Source of the DNA: Alphaproteobacteria bacterium | GTDB taxonomy: Bacteria; Pseudomonadota; Alphaproteobacteria; UBA7985; JAUIBT01 | Assembly: GCA_030428255.1 (NCBI GenBank) | Contig: JAUIBT010000010.1 | Coordinates: 1-64,000, forward strand | DNA length: 64,000 nt | Direction of reading: 5' to 3' | In this document: piece after piece, positions 38,964-48,210 of the stretch | How the letters are laid out: each line of letters starts with the position of its first letter | How positions within the stretch are numbered: the stretch's first letter is position 1 | Notes under the pieces: generated by a model | Seen by the model: only the letters and a program-made list of their open reading frames with translations | Told to the model about the DNA's origin: nothing | Databases searched by the model: none | Position numbers and translations under genes: made by a program

Positions 38964-39386
38964 TCAGCGCTGGGATAAAAAGTGGTCGATCCCGCCCTGT
39001 GCGACCGCCATATCCTGTTGCGGACTGCCCGCAGAAACGCCAATACCGCCCACGACTTCGCCATCGACCGCGACCGGCAGGCCGCCACCCACTGAGGACA
39101 AGCGCCCGCCCACCTCAGTATGGATCCCGAACACCAGATTGCCCGGAATGTTGGCGGCGTTGTACTCGTGGGTTGCTTTCTTGGCTCCGGCGGCGGTGAA
39201 GGCCTTGTCCTGAGCAATGGTGATGGATGTGATCTTGGAGCCGTCCATACGCTCGAAGGCGATCAGATTGCCGCTCTCGTCAACGACCGCAATGCACATC
39301 GCCAAGCCCATGTCTTTGGCCGTCGCTTTTGCACCCGCCAGCAAAATTTGAGCATCGTTCAAGTCCAGGCGCTTGATGGTCAACAT
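38964..39386 (-). CDS. GlcG/HbpS-family protein
   Basis: The 140-residue protein has the family pattern: LTIKRLDLNDAQILLAGA, CIAVVDESGNLIAFERMDG, AQDKAFTAAGAKKATHE and the closing GGIGVSAGSPQQDMAVAQGG. HbpS-type members bind haem or its breakdown products; GlcG lies in the glycolate operon of E. coli next to glcB. Here it is divergent from the malate synthase G gene (39583), sharing the 196-base region between them, which supports a glycolate/glyoxylate link. GAGG precedes the ATG at 39386. Confidence 0.87.
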   Translation of the reverse strand: MLTIKRLDLNDAQILLAGAKATAKDMGLAMCIAVVDESGNLIAFERMDGSKITSITIAQDKAFTAAGAKKATHEYNAANIPGNLVFGIHTEVGGRLSSVGGGLPVAVDGEVVGGIGVSAGSPQQDMAVAQGGIDHFLSQR

Positions 39387-39582
39387 GAGAACCTCGTGTG
39401 TTGGAATTCAGACGCTCTATCTGGGCCAGCTTGGCCCGCTTGGCAAGCCATAGCGGGCCGACAAAACCCAAATTGAGGATTTGATCTCACAATTTGGAAT
39501 GCAGCTTGCGCCTTGGGGGGCTTGCGCCTAAAGCACTAGCCAAACACCCCGACAAAATCCGTGACAAGCCTGGAGACCCCTG

Positions 39583-41733
39583 ATGAGCGAACGCCTGACC
39601 GTTGGCAGCCTGAACGTAGCCCAAGATCTGTACGACTTTATCAACAAGGACGTGCTGCCAGGCACCGGAATTGAGGCCGACGCCTTGTGGGAGGGCATCA
39701 ACGCTCTGATGGCCGAGATGGCACCGCGCAACCGCGAGCTGCTGGCCAAGCGGGAACAAATCCAAGCGCAGATCGACGCCTGGCACCGCGAGCGCAAAGG
39801 CCAACCCATCGACATGGAGGCCTATCAGGCCTTCTTGCGCGACATCGGCTACCTGCTGCCCGAGGGCGAAGATTTCAACCTTGAAACTGACAATGTGGAC
39901 GCCGAGATTGCCGAGATTGCTGGCCCGCAGTTGGTGGTTCCGATTATGAACGCCCGCTATGCCCTGAACGCGGCCAATGCCCGCTGGGGCAGCTTATACG
40001 ACGCGCTGTATGGCACCGACGCCATCAGCGAGGAGGACGGCGCGGACATAGGCAAATCCTACAACCCTGCGCGCGGCGCAAAGGTGGTGGCCTGGGCCAA
40101 AGCCTTGCTGGATGACGTTGCGCCCTTGGCAGATGGGTCCTGGGCCGAAGCCACGGGCTTGCGCATCGAAGACGGCCAGTTCGCTTGCGATCAAGGCGGC
40201 CTGAAAGACCCGGGGCAGTTCGCAGGCTACTATGGCGACACCGCTGCACCCGGCGGAATTTTGTTCAAGAACAACGGCCTGCATATCGGTCTGAAGATCG
40301 ACGCCGAGCATCCTGTGGGCAAGGACGATCCGGCCAACCTGGCGGATTTGGTGATCGAGTCTGCCATTTCGACCATTATGGACTGCGAAGATTCGGTCGC
40401 GGCGGTTGACGCCGAAGACAAGGTGCTGGCCTACCGCAACTGGCTGGGCCTGATGAAGGGCGATCTGTCGACAAAGATCAAAAAGGGCGGCAAGGACATG
40501 ATCCGCCGCCTGGCCGCTGACGCCAAGTTCAAAACGCCCAACGGCGAGGATTTGATCCTGCAAGGCCGCTCTTTGATGCTGGTGCGCAATGTCGGCCACT
40601 TGATGACCAACCCCGCCATGCTGGACGCCGACGGCCAAGAGCTGGGCGAGGGCCTGATGGACGCCATCTTCACCGTGCTGATCGCCATGCACGATCTGAA
40701 GAAGACCGCCGGCCCACGCAATTCGCGCCGGGGCTCGGTTTATGTGGTCAAACCTAAGATGCACGGCCCCGAAGAAGTGGCCTTCACCGACGCCATCTTT
40801 ACCAAGGTCGAAGAGATCCTGGGCCTGCCCGCCAACACGGTGAAAATTGGCATCATGGACGAAGAGCGCCGCACCACAGTGAACCTGAAAGAGTGCATCC
40901 GCGCCGCCAAAGCGCGCGTGGCCTTCATCAACACGGGCTTCTTGGACCGCACGGGCGACGAGATCCACACCTCGATGGAGGCTGGCCCGATGATCCGCAA
41001 GGCGGACATGAAGACCCAGCCCTGGATTCAGGCATACGAGGATTGGAACGTTGATACCGGCCTAGCTTGCGGCCTGCGCGGCAAGGCCCAAATCGGCAAA
41101 GGCATGTGGGCCATGCCCGATTTGATGGCGGACATGCTGGAGCAGAAAATCGGCCACCCCAAGGCTGGAGCGAATTGCGCCTGGGTTCCCTCGCCCACCG
41201 CTGCGACCCTGCACGCCACCCACTACCATCGCGTGAACGTGCAAGAGGTTCAGGGTGAGCTGGCCAATCGTGAGCGCGCCAAGCTGAGCGACATTCTAAG
41301 CGTGCCTCTGCACAGCGGCGAAAACTGGTCGGACGCGGAAATCACCGCCGAGCTGGAAAACAACGCCCAGGGTATTTTGGGCTATGCCGTGCGCTGGATC
41401 GACGCTGGTGTAGGCTGCTCGAAGGTGCCGGACATCAACAATGTCGGCCTGATGGAAGATCGCGCGACCTGCCGAATTTCCTCTCAGCACATGGCCAACT
41501 GGCTGCATCACGGCGTTGTCAGCCAGGAGCAAGTCATGGAGGTCATGAAGCGCATGGCCGAGGTGGTTGATGGGCAAAACGCAGGCGACCCTTCCTATGA
41601 ACCCATGGCGCCCAGCTTTGACGGCGTGGCCTTTAAGGCCGCCTGTGACCTGGTGTTCGAAGGCCGTGTGCAGCCGTCCGGCTACACCGAGCCCGTCCTG
41701 CACCGCCGCCGCTTGGAGAAGAAGGCCGCTTAG
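39583..41733 (+). CDS. glcB: Malate synthase G
   Basis: The 716-residue product has G-type length. It condenses glyoxylate with acetyl-CoA to give malate. Key blocks are [39 protein letters not shown] (metal-binding region) and [20 protein letters not shown] with the Asp in the position of the catalytic base. It allows growth on C2 compounds or on acetyl-CoA from PHA breakdown. No isocitrate lyase is visible in the window. A terminator follows at 41758. Confidence 0.97.
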   Translation: MSERLTVGSLNVAQDLYDFINKDVLPGTGIEADALWEGINALMAEMAPRNRELLAKREQIQAQIDAWHRERKGQPIDMEAYQAFLRDIGYLLPEGEDFNLETDNVDAEIAEIAGPQLVVPIMNARYALNAANARWGSLYDALYGTDAISEEDGADIGKSYNPARGAKVVAWAKALLDDVAPLADGSWAEATGLRIEDGQFACDQGGLKDPGQFAGYYGDTAAPGGILFKNNGLHIGLKIDAEHPVGKDDPANLADLVIESAISTIMDCEDSVAAVDAEDKVLAYRNWLGLMKGDLSTKIKKGGKDMIRRLAADAKFKTPNGEDLILQGRSLMLVRNVGHLMTNPAMLDADGQELGEGLMDAIFTVLIAMHDLKKTAGPRNSRRGSVYVVKPKMHGPEEVAFTDAIFTKVEEILGLPANTVKIGIMDEERRTTVNLKECIRAAKARVAFINTGFLDRTGDEIHTSMEAGPMIRKADMKTQPWIQAYEDWNVDTGLACGLRGKAQIGKGMWAMPDLMADMLEQKIGHPKAGANCAWVPSPTAATLHATHYHRVNVQEVQGELANRERAKLSDILSVPLHSGENWSDAEITAELENNAQGILGYAVRWIDAGVGCSKVPDINNVGLMEDRATCRISSQHMANWLHHGVVSQEQVMEVMKRMAEVVDGQNAGDPSYEPMAPSFDGVAFKAACDLVFEGRVQPSGYTEPVLHRRRLEKKAA

Positions 41734-41757
41734 GACCGTCACTTAATCAAACTTCAA

Positions 41758-41785
41758 AAAAGGGGAGCCCACCAGCTCCCCTTTT
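41758..41785. terminator. Bidirectional terminator between glcB and DUF1508 gene
   Basis: AAAAGGGGAGC (41758-41768) pairs perfectly with GCTCCCCTTTT (41775-41785). T-rich sequence follows on the plus strand and A-runs precede it, so it can serve both convergent genes. Confidence 0.93.
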
Positions 41786-41790
41786 CTGTT

Positions 41791-41979
41791 TTAGCTTGGT
41801 GTGCAGGACATGCCGTTGCGCTGCGCATTCGCAATGCAATCAGACTTGTTGGCGTAGCCTTCGCTGGCCGCACCGACAATGTTGCCGTTGCGCGCCGTGC
41901 GCCGCCAGCGCCAGTCACCGCCATTATCTTTATAAACTTCCCAAGTATCGCCCAGAGCGTCTTTGCAGGTTTCAGTCAT
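41791..41979 (-). CDS. DUF1508 (YegP-like) small protein
   Basis: The 62-residue protein has the DUF1508 motif WEVYKDNGGDWRWRRTARNG, then NIVGAASEGYANKSDC. The domain is a small alpha/beta unit often found as tandem pairs in YegP; here there is one copy. Three cysteines (one near the start, two near the end) are unusual. ATG 41979 has AGGACG upstream. Function is not known. Confidence 0.82.
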   Translation of the reverse strand: MTETCKDALGDTWEVYKDNGGDWRWRRTARNGNIVGAASEGYANKSDCIANAQRNGMSCTPS

Positions 41980-41984
41980 CACTT

Positions 41985-42200
41985 CGTCCTATGTCGGTAA
42001 AATGGAATGAATTGCGCAACTCACACAAAGAGATGACTACGGATGCCCTAGTTTTCAACGGGTAGTGCGCGTTTTTTTAATACAAAATTGTGACACCTAA
42101 TCCAAATTTAAGAACGTTGTCTTGAGTTCTTCGATTTGTATATTTATTTAGCGTTTTGTTCTGCTTTTGTTTTATCTGGTTCGCATTTCACTTTTGCCCA
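41985..42200. other. AT-rich intergenic island
   Basis: The stretch, especially 42060-42180, is far richer in A and T than the surrounding sequence, with T-runs at 42072 and 42145. It contains an inverted repeat AAGAAC-N10-GTTCTT (42110-42131). No coding frame with a recognisable product is present. It may hold promoters of the two small flanking genes or be foreign DNA. Confidence 0.55.
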
Positions 42201-42263
42201 GGCTTGCTGCACAATCTGAGACATAAGGCTTACCTACCCATCGCCAGAGCGACTGCTAGACCC

Positions 42264-42845
42264 ATGACAAACACCAACCCTCAACTTGACAGCTATTTCG
42301 CCAAGCCCGCTTGGCAGGCCGAGGCGCTGGCCTTGCGCGACCTGGCGCTGTCCTGCGGTCTGCAAGAAGAGCGCAAATGGAGCCAACCTTGCTATACCCA
42401 CGGCGGGCGCAACGTGGTGATCTTGCACCGCATGAAGGGCTCGATCGGTTTTGGCTTTTTCAACGGCGCCCTGCTCGCGGACCCTGAGCAGATCTTGGAA
42501 AAGCCGGGCGAGAACTCCAACATCGCGCGTCGGGTGGTCTTCACCAGCCTGGCCGAGATCCAAGCAGCCACACCGACCCTGTGCCGCTACCTTGAGGCGG
42601 CCAAGGCCCTGGCTGAGAGCGGGGAAAAGGTGACGACGAAGCCCGAAACGCCTCTGCCGCCCGAACTGCGGCAACGCTTGGCGGCCGACCCGGCCCTGGC
42701 CGCCGCCTTTGAGGCTCTGACGCCCGGTCGCCAGCGCGCCTACTGCTTGTTCATCGGCGGCGCTAAACAGCCCGCTACGCGCAGCGCCCGCATCGACAAG
42801 CACTATGCCCGCATCCTACAGGGCAAGGGACTCAACGACCGCTGA
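42264..42845 (+). CDS. DUF1801/YdeI-family protein
   Basis: The 193-residue protein has the DUF1801 (YdhG-like) pattern: LQEERKWSQPCYTHGGRNVV, KGSIGFGFFNGALL, and a C-terminal YdeI-type block (AFEALTPGRQRAYCLFIGGA, then KQPATRSARIDK). Function is unknown. ATG 42264 is chosen since the frame upstream encodes sequence from the AT-rich island that matches nothing. Confidence 0.85.
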   Translation: MTNTNPQLDSYFAKPAWQAEALALRDLALSCGLQEERKWSQPCYTHGGRNVVILHRMKGSIGFGFFNGALLADPEQILEKPGENSNIARRVVFTSLAEIQAATPTLCRYLEAAKALAESGEKVTTKPETPLPPELRQRLAADPALAAAFEALTPGRQRAYCLFIGGAKQPATRSARIDKHYARILQGKGLNDR

Positions 42846-43002
42846 CAGGAGCCGCGAAGATCAGCGCCAAGCCTGGCTCGGCCAGCTTCCTTAAACGGTT
42901 TTGTGCCGCACTAAAATGGGGGAGCTTTGGCGTTTAGCGCCACGTCAAGAGGCAGACCCGCGCGCTTCGAGCCTAGGCGAGGCGCGCGCGCCAAGCTGCG
43001 TT

Positions 43003-44034
43003 CTAGACCAGCGCCTGCAACTGGCCCCAGGTAGTGTCGTCCACCGGGATGCCATGCGCCAAGCGCTCGGCGCGGGTCAGGCGCTCCTTATCCCCCGCGA
43101 CCATCACCGGCACTGCCGGATCAGAGGGCTCGATACCCCGCACATAGTCCAGCGTCTGGTCGATTTGCTGCTTGGCCCAGGGCAGATCCACCAGCTCGGC
43201 TGGGTCCACCACCAGCGTGAACATGGAGTTGACGATCCCACCTTGTCGCTTGTCCTCGGCTGGGTCGGCGACGCTGCCGTGCCCGGACATGATCCCGCCC
43301 AGCATCTCGCACATCAAAGCCAGGCCCGAGCCCTTGTGCTCGCCGGTCGGGGCCAGGGCGCCATAAGGCTCTTCCCACAGCACTTTTGGATCGTCGCTGG
43401 GGCGGCCTGCCTGGTCCACCACCGTGCCAAACGGCACCTTTTTACCCGAATTGTAAGCCACCCGCGTCTTGCCATAGGCGATGTGCGAGGTGGCCATATC
43501 CAGCAAGGTCAGCGGTTGGCTGTCGGTTGGCGGAATGGCGATGCACACCGGGTTGGTCACGAAGGCTGGCTTGCGACCACCCCAGGGCACCACCGCCGGA
43601 GCCAGGTCGGTCACGTTGACGAAGTGGATCGACACCATGCCCGCCGCCGCCGCTTGCTCGCCATAGGAGCCAATGCGCGCGATATGATGCGCGTTGCGGA
43701 TCGTCATAAGGCACAGCCCTTGGTCTTGGGCACGGGCAATGGCCGCTTCCATGGCCTGCGCCGCTGCGACCTGGCCATAGCCACGATGGGCGTCATACTG
43801 CAGGATCGGGCCGCGATCTTTGACGCACTCCACCGGCGTGTTGGGCCTCAGCGCGCCGCGCTCAACCGCCACCGCATAGGTGGGCAGCAGACCGACACCG
43901 TGGCTGTCGTGCCCGGCCAAATTCGCGCCGACCAGGTGGTCGGCCACGATACGCGCCTCGCCCTCCTGCGAGCCCAACTTGCTCAAAATCTCAACGGTGA
44001 GGTGCCATAGGTCTTGCTTGGTAACGCTGGGCAT
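43003..44034 (-). CDS. Malate/L-lactate dehydrogenase-family oxidoreductase (Ldh_2)
   Basis: The 343-residue protein fits the LDH2/MDG family of NAD(P)-dependent 2-keto acid reductases, which is distinct from ordinary malate and lactate dehydrogenases. Motifs include HDSHGVGLLPTY near residue 43, HHIARIGSYGE, FVTNPVCIAIP, LLDMATSHIAYGK and GEHKGSGLALMCEMLGG. ATG 44034 is chosen; a frame to 44475 adds a long unrelated segment. Candidate substrates are malate, ureidoglycolate or 2,3-diketo sugars; none is shown by context. Confidence 0.9.
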   Translation of the reverse strand: MPSVTKQDLWHLTVEILSKLGSQEGEARIVADHLVGANLAGHDSHGVGLLPTYAVAVERGALRPNTPVECVKDRGPILQYDAHRGYGQVAAAQAMEAAIARAQDQGLCLMTIRNAHHIARIGSYGEQAAAAGMVSIHFVNVTDLAPAVVPWGGRKPAFVTNPVCIAIPPTDSQPLTLLDMATSHIAYGKTRVAYNSGKKVPFGTVVDQAGRPSDDPKVLWEEPYGALAPTGEHKGSGLALMCEMLGGIMSGHGSVADPAEDKRQGGIVNSMFTLVVDPAELVDLPWAKQQIDQTLDYVRGIEPSDPAVPVMVAGDKERLTRAERLAHGIPVDDTTWGQLQALV

Positions 44035-44208
44035 GGGGCTCTCTTTATCAAGGGGCGTTTTTTGCTCCTGCCTCGCCGACAAGGGGGCTTGGCAAGAGCC
44101 GCAAGAATGCCACATGATCGGGATATGGCAAGCAGTCTGACCCTTTTTCCTTCTCTCTTCCTGGCCCCATTTTTGGCGCAGGACCATGCGGCGTGCCGGA
44201 CCTGAATT

Positions 44209-45363
44209 ATGAGCGGATTTTCCCTGGCCCTCAAAGGCCCAATGGCCAAGATTGACGCGGCTGACTGGGATCGTTTGGCGGGAATTGGCACGCAAGGCGG
44301 CAATCCTTTCGTCAGCCACGCCTTCTTGTCGGCGCTTGAGGACAGCGGCTGCGTGGCCGCCGACACCGGCTGGCAGCCCCAGCACGCCCTGCTGTATGAC
44401 GCGCAAGAGCGGCTGGTCGGGGCCTGCCCGCTCTATGCCAAGTTCCATTCCTATGGCGAATACATCTTTGATCACGGCTGGGCCGACGCGCTGGAGCGCG
44501 CGGGCGGGCGCTATTATCCCAAGCTGCTATCGGCGGTTCCCTTTTCGCCGGTCACAGGCCCGCGGCTGCTGTGCCAAACGCCCGAAGCCCAGCTTGCCTT
44601 GCTGCAAGGCCTGCGCCAGATCTGCGAGCGCGCCGAGCTGTCCTCGCTGCACATCAACTTTCTGCCCCAAAGCGAAGCGGACTTGGCCGACACCGCTGGG
44701 TTTTTGCTCCGCAAGGGCCTGCAGTATCACTGGCACAATCCGGGCTACGCCAGCTTTGACGACTTCTTGGCCGCCCTGTCCTCGCGCAAGCGCAAGGCCA
44801 TCGTTAAGGAGCGCCAGGCGGTCGCGGCCTCGGGCCTGAAGCTGGTGCGGTTGAGCGGCGATGATCTGAAGCCCCACCACTGGGACGCCTTCTTCGCTTT
44901 CTATATGGACACCAGCAACCGCAAGTGGGGCGAGGCCTATCTGAACCGCGCCTTTTTCGACCTACTCCACCAACGCTTGCGTGATTCCGTGGTGTTGGTG
45001 CTGGCTTATGACGAGGCCGAGATTGTTGCAGGCGCGCTGAACCTGGCCAGCGCAACCCACCTGTTTGGTCGCAATTGGGGCTGCCTGGAGCGCGCCAAGT
45101 TCCTGCATTTCGAGGCCTGCTATTACCAAGCCATCGAGCACGCCATCGAGCATGGCTTGACCACCGTCGAAGCAGGCGCGCAGGGCCACCACAAGCTGCA
45201 ACGCGGCTACCTGCCGACCGAGACCTACTCGCTTCACTGGCTGTCGCATCCCCAGTTTCACGCCGCCATTGACCGCTATTTGGTCGATGAGCGCCAAGGC
45301 ATTGAAGCAGAGATCACCGCCTTGATGAACAGCAGCCCCTTTAAGTCTCAAGCCGCCGGTTAA
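44209..45363 (+). CDS. FemAB-like GNAT-fold protein (DUF482 type)
   Basis: This 384-residue protein matches the FemAB-like/DUF482 pattern: NPFVSHAFLSALEDSGC, QPQHALLYDAQERLVGACPL, FSPVTGPRLL, SSLHINFLPQ, and FLAALSSRKRKAIVKERQAV. The middle FYMDTSNRKWGEAYLNRAFF and later GRNWG and GAQGHHKLQRGYLP are conserved. Relatives transfer acyl or aminoacyl groups, perhaps in cell-wall or lipid chemistry. The stop codon overlaps that of the convergent pdxY-like gene in TTAA. Confidence 0.85.
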   Translation: MSGFSLALKGPMAKIDAADWDRLAGIGTQGGNPFVSHAFLSALEDSGCVAADTGWQPQHALLYDAQERLVGACPLYAKFHSYGEYIFDHGWADALERAGGRYYPKLLSAVPFSPVTGPRLLCQTPEAQLALLQGLRQICERAELSSLHINFLPQSEADLADTAGFLLRKGLQYHWHNPGYASFDDFLAALSSRKRKAIVKERQAVAASGLKLVRLSGDDLKPHHWDAFFAFYMDTSNRKWGEAYLNRAFFDLLHQRLRDSVVLVLAYDEAEIVAGALNLASATHLFGRNWGCLERAKFLHFEACYYQAIEHAIEHGLTTVEAGAQGHHKLQRGYLPTETYSLHWLSHPQFHAAIDRYLVDERQGIEAEITALMNSSPFKSQAAG

Positions 45364-46205
45364 GGGACCTTGGTGCTGGCAAAGCGCGCCGGAGCCTGCA
45401 CCAGCAAATGACGGTGGCCGATCAGGTCCAGCTCCCGCCGCCCCGCATCAAGGCTGGCCTGCAGGAGTGCGAAAACCCGGTCGGTGAGGCTTGGCAAGAC
45501 CTCGGCCATGGGCGCGCCGCGCATCAGGCCGTCGAGCCAGAGCGCCGAGACCAAATCCCCCAAACCGTTGGGCAGGGCAAGCCGTTTTCCGTCGGGGCCC
45601 GTGTGCGCCTGCAACCTTGGCGTTTCGACCTGCCACAGCCCCTCGTCGGCTTTGCCCCAGATCGCCAGCCCTTCCGGGCTTGGAACCGAAGTGACCAACA
45701 CGCTTGCCGGCGCCCAGTCGCGCAACAGCCCAGGAAAATCAGACAGCGCCTTGCAGCTCGTCAGCGTACAAAACTCGAAGTAATTGAGGCAGACCGCATC
45801 GGCCAGGGGCACAAGCTGATCGCGATAGACCGGCACCAGACCCGGATCGACATAGAGCCCCGGCCCCTCGTCGCCCAACACCGGGTCCAACAGATAGAAG
45901 CCGACCGGCTGCGCGCGCAGGTGCTGAGCCAGCGCCTGGGCTTGTGCAGGCTCGCTCATATAGCCGCTCAGAACCGCCGTCTTGGGCCAGGCAACATGCG
46001 GCGACAAACTGCCAAGCGCGCTGGCTACATCCAGGGGCTCAGCCATGGCGTGCCAACGGCCATAGCCCTTGTGGTTGCTCAGCGTTACCGTGGCCAAAGG
46101 CCAGACCTCACGTCCCAACGCGTGCAGGGTGGGGCGCGCGACGGCATTGCCGACATAGCCAAATGCCACATCCGATTGCAGGGACACGATTGTGAAGCTA
46201 TGCAT
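45360..46205 (-). CDS. pdxY: Pyridoxal kinase
   Basis: The 281-residue protein fits PdxY/PdxK: SLQSDVAFGYVGNAVARPTL, LATVTLSNHKGYGRWHA, LLDPVLGDEGPGLYVDP, and an anion-hole region NGLGDLVSALWL where most members have GTGD. It phosphorylates pyridoxal in vitamin B6 salvage. ATG 46205 (MHSFTIV) is preferred; another in-frame ATG lies at 46220. The gene is divergent from the CitE-like gene at 46295. Confidence 0.9.
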   Translation of the reverse strand: MHSFTIVSLQSDVAFGYVGNAVARPTLHALGREVWPLATVTLSNHKGYGRWHAMAEPLDVASALGSLSPHVAWPKTAVLSGYMSEPAQAQALAQHLRAQPVGFYLLDPVLGDEGPGLYVDPGLVPVYRDQLVPLADAVCLNYFEFCTLTSCKALSDFPGLLRDWAPASVLVTSVPSPEGLAIWGKADEGLWQVETPRLQAHTGPDGKRLALPNGLGDLVSALWLDGLMRGAPMAEVLPSLTDRVFALLQASLDAGRRELDLIGHRHLLVQAPARFASTKVP

Positions 46206-46294
46206 AGGGCTCTTTTCCATGCCAATATTGGTTCCAACGCGCGACGGGCCGGGTCTTTCGCCGCGTTGGGCGTGTCATATCAAGGACTTGCTTC

Positions 46295-47143
46295 ATGCCT
46301 CAAAACGCCCCCCAGCACCACCGCTCTATCTTGTACGTGCCCGCTGCTAACGAGCGCGCCATGGCCAAAATCGGCCAATTGAGGGCCGATGTCTTGGTGC
46401 TGGATCTGGAAGACAGCGCCCTGCCCGAGGCCAAGGAGGAAGCGCGCAAACGCATTCGTTCGGTCTTCGTCTCGGATCGCGCGGTGCAAGCGCGGTTGGC
46501 GGTGCGGGTCAATGCCAGCGATACTCCCTACCACGCCGCAGACCTGGCGCTGCTGGAACAAATCCGCCCCGAAATCCTGGTGCTGCCCAAGGTCGAAAGC
46601 GCCGAGCAGGTGCGCAGTTTCGCAGCGGCCACCGCAGGCGAAATCTGGGCCATGATCGAAAGCCCGCTGGGGCTGCTGAACGCTGAACAAATCGTCACCG
46701 CCAATCACCGTGTGACCGCGCTCATGCTGGGGCTGGAGGACTATGCCAAGGAGATGAAGATCCGCCTGGCGCCCGACCGCTCGAACGTGGCGCTGATCAT
46801 GCAGCAGGTGGCGATTGTCGCCAAAGCCTACGGCCGCCTGGCCTTCGATGGCGTTTATGCCGATGTTAAAGACGAAGACGGCTTCATGGCCGCCGCCCTG
46901 CAGGCCAAGTCCTATGGCTACGACGGCAAGTCGCTGGTCCACCCGTCAACCCTTGAGGCTTGCCATCGCGCTTTTGCCCCCAGCGCCGAAGAGCTGGCCG
47001 AGGCTCGCACCACCGTTGAGGCCTATGCCCAAGCCAAGCTAGAGGGCAAATCCGTTGCGCGGCTGGGCGGCCGCATGATCGAGGCCCTGCACGCCGCCCA
47101 AGCGCAGGCAGTGCTGGATCAAGCTGAAGCTTTGCCGACCTGA
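46295..47143 (+). CDS. CitE-like / HpcH-HpaI-family lyase
   Basis: The 282-residue protein has the CitE pattern: RSILYVPAANERAMAKI, LVLDLEDSALPEAKEEAR, LAVRVNASDTP, LVLPKVESAEQV (metal-site region), WAMIESPLGLLN and GYDGKSLVHPSTLEACHRAF. Relatives cleave citryl-, malyl- or citramalyl-CoA, or hydrolyse malyl-CoA. No citrate lyase alpha or gamma subunits are present, so a stand-alone malyl-CoA or beta-methylmalyl-CoA type activity is more likely. The downstream SDR is convergent. Confidence 0.9.
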   Translation: MPQNAPQHHRSILYVPAANERAMAKIGQLRADVLVLDLEDSALPEAKEEARKRIRSVFVSDRAVQARLAVRVNASDTPYHAADLALLEQIRPEILVLPKVESAEQVRSFAAATAGEIWAMIESPLGLLNAEQIVTANHRVTALMLGLEDYAKEMKIRLAPDRSNVALIMQQVAIVAKAYGRLAFDGVYADVKDEDGFMAAALQAKSYGYDGKSLVHPSTLEACHRAFAPSAEELAEARTTVEAYAQAKLEGKSVARLGGRMIEALHAAQAQAVLDQAEALPT

Positions 47144-47169
47144 CCCAAGACTGAGCCTTGGCGCGGATT

Positions 47170-47961
47170 CTAGGCCCAAATGCCTTTTATGGCCGCGCCA
47201 TCGACGCGCACCAAATTGCCCGTGGCGTAGCCTGCCGGGGCCGACAAGAAGAAAGTCGCGACAGCGGCGAACTCCTCAGGCGTGCCATAGCGTCCGGCTG
47301 GGATAGTGGCCTTGGCCGCGTCGCGCACGTCCGAAACAGACTTGCCAGAGCGCTCGGCAACGCTGGAGTCCAGTTCCTCAACGCGTTCGGTTTGGATGCG
47401 CCCCGGCATGATCATGTTGACGGTGATATTGTCGGCCGCAACCTGATCGGCCAGCGTTTTGCCGTAAGCGGCTATCGAAGCGCGCAGAGTGTTCGACACC
47501 GCCAGCACGGGAATCGGCTGCACAATACCGCTGGAGGTAATGACCATGATGCGCCCGAACTTTTGCTCCTTCATGCGCGCGACAGCCGCATCCATCAGGG
47601 CAATCATCGGCGCGACCATAGCGCCGAAATCGTGCCGCCACACCTCGTCGGCAATCCCAGGAGCCATCGCAGGCTTCGGACCGCCAGTGTTGGCCAGCAA
47701 GCAGTCCAGGCGATCGGTCGAGCCGATCCAATCCAACAGAGCAGACGTGCTGGCTTGGTCGCTGGTATCGACCGCCATGGTATCGACGCTGACGCCGTGC
47801 GCGCCGCGCAGTTCGTCTGCCAAAGCATCCAAGCTGTCTTTGTTGCGGGCTGTCAGCATAAGGTTAGCGCCCTCGGCCGCCATCGCACGCGCAATGGCCT
47901 TGCCCAAACCACGCGAAGCCCCCATGACCAGAGCTTTTCGACCTTTAAGACCCAAATCCAT
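47170..47961 (-). CDS. SDR-family protein lacking the catalytic Tyr
   Basis: The 263-residue protein has the cofactor motif VMGASRGLGKAIARAMA and a conserved NTGGPKP. The active-site helix reads VSNTLRASIAAYGKTLADQV, so the residue four before the Lys is Ala, not Tyr. This matches the known BKR-like SDR subgroup that lacks the Tyr, and its chemistry is unclear. AAGGA precedes the ATG at 47961. The gene is divergent from the acetoacetyl-CoA synthetase fusion, with 249 bases between them. Confidence 0.9.
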   Translation of the reverse strand: MDLGLKGRKALVMGASRGLGKAIARAMAAEGANLMLTARNKDSLDALADELRGAHGVSVDTMAVDTSDQASTSALLDWIGSTDRLDCLLANTGGPKPAMAPGIADEVWRHDFGAMVAPMIALMDAAVARMKEQKFGRIMVITSSGIVQPIPVLAVSNTLRASIAAYGKTLADQVAADNITVNMIMPGRIQTERVEELDSSVAERSGKSVSDVRDAAKATIPAGRYGTPEEFAAVATFFLSAPAGYATGNLVRVDGAAIKGIWA

Positions 47962-48210
47962 TTCGTTTTTCCTTGCGATAGTAGCATGACGGCATTGTTT
48001 TGCGTGCTCGCAAGCAGTAATGCTAGCCGGTGTTGACCCAAAAGGCCGACCAACCAGCGCACAGGCTCGCAAGACAGGCAAAGGCTCCATCTGCCTTACG
48101 TCAAGCAGAGCCCAGAGACAAGAGCTTGGCCCCTTTGGCCCGCATGCCGGAAACCGGCTGGCGACGCCCGACCCTATCGAGCCAGGACAAGACGACGAGC
48201 GGAGGCAAAT

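Noticed and set aside
39994-40968. 324-codon minus-strand frame opposite glcB
   Set aside because: Shadow of malate synthase G; no start signal and no family similarity.
42158-42172. GTTC-N7-GTTT resembling the alphaproteobacterial LexA box
   Set aside because: One mismatch, lies in AT-rich DNA where such matches are frequent, and the next gene (DUF1801) has no known SOS link.
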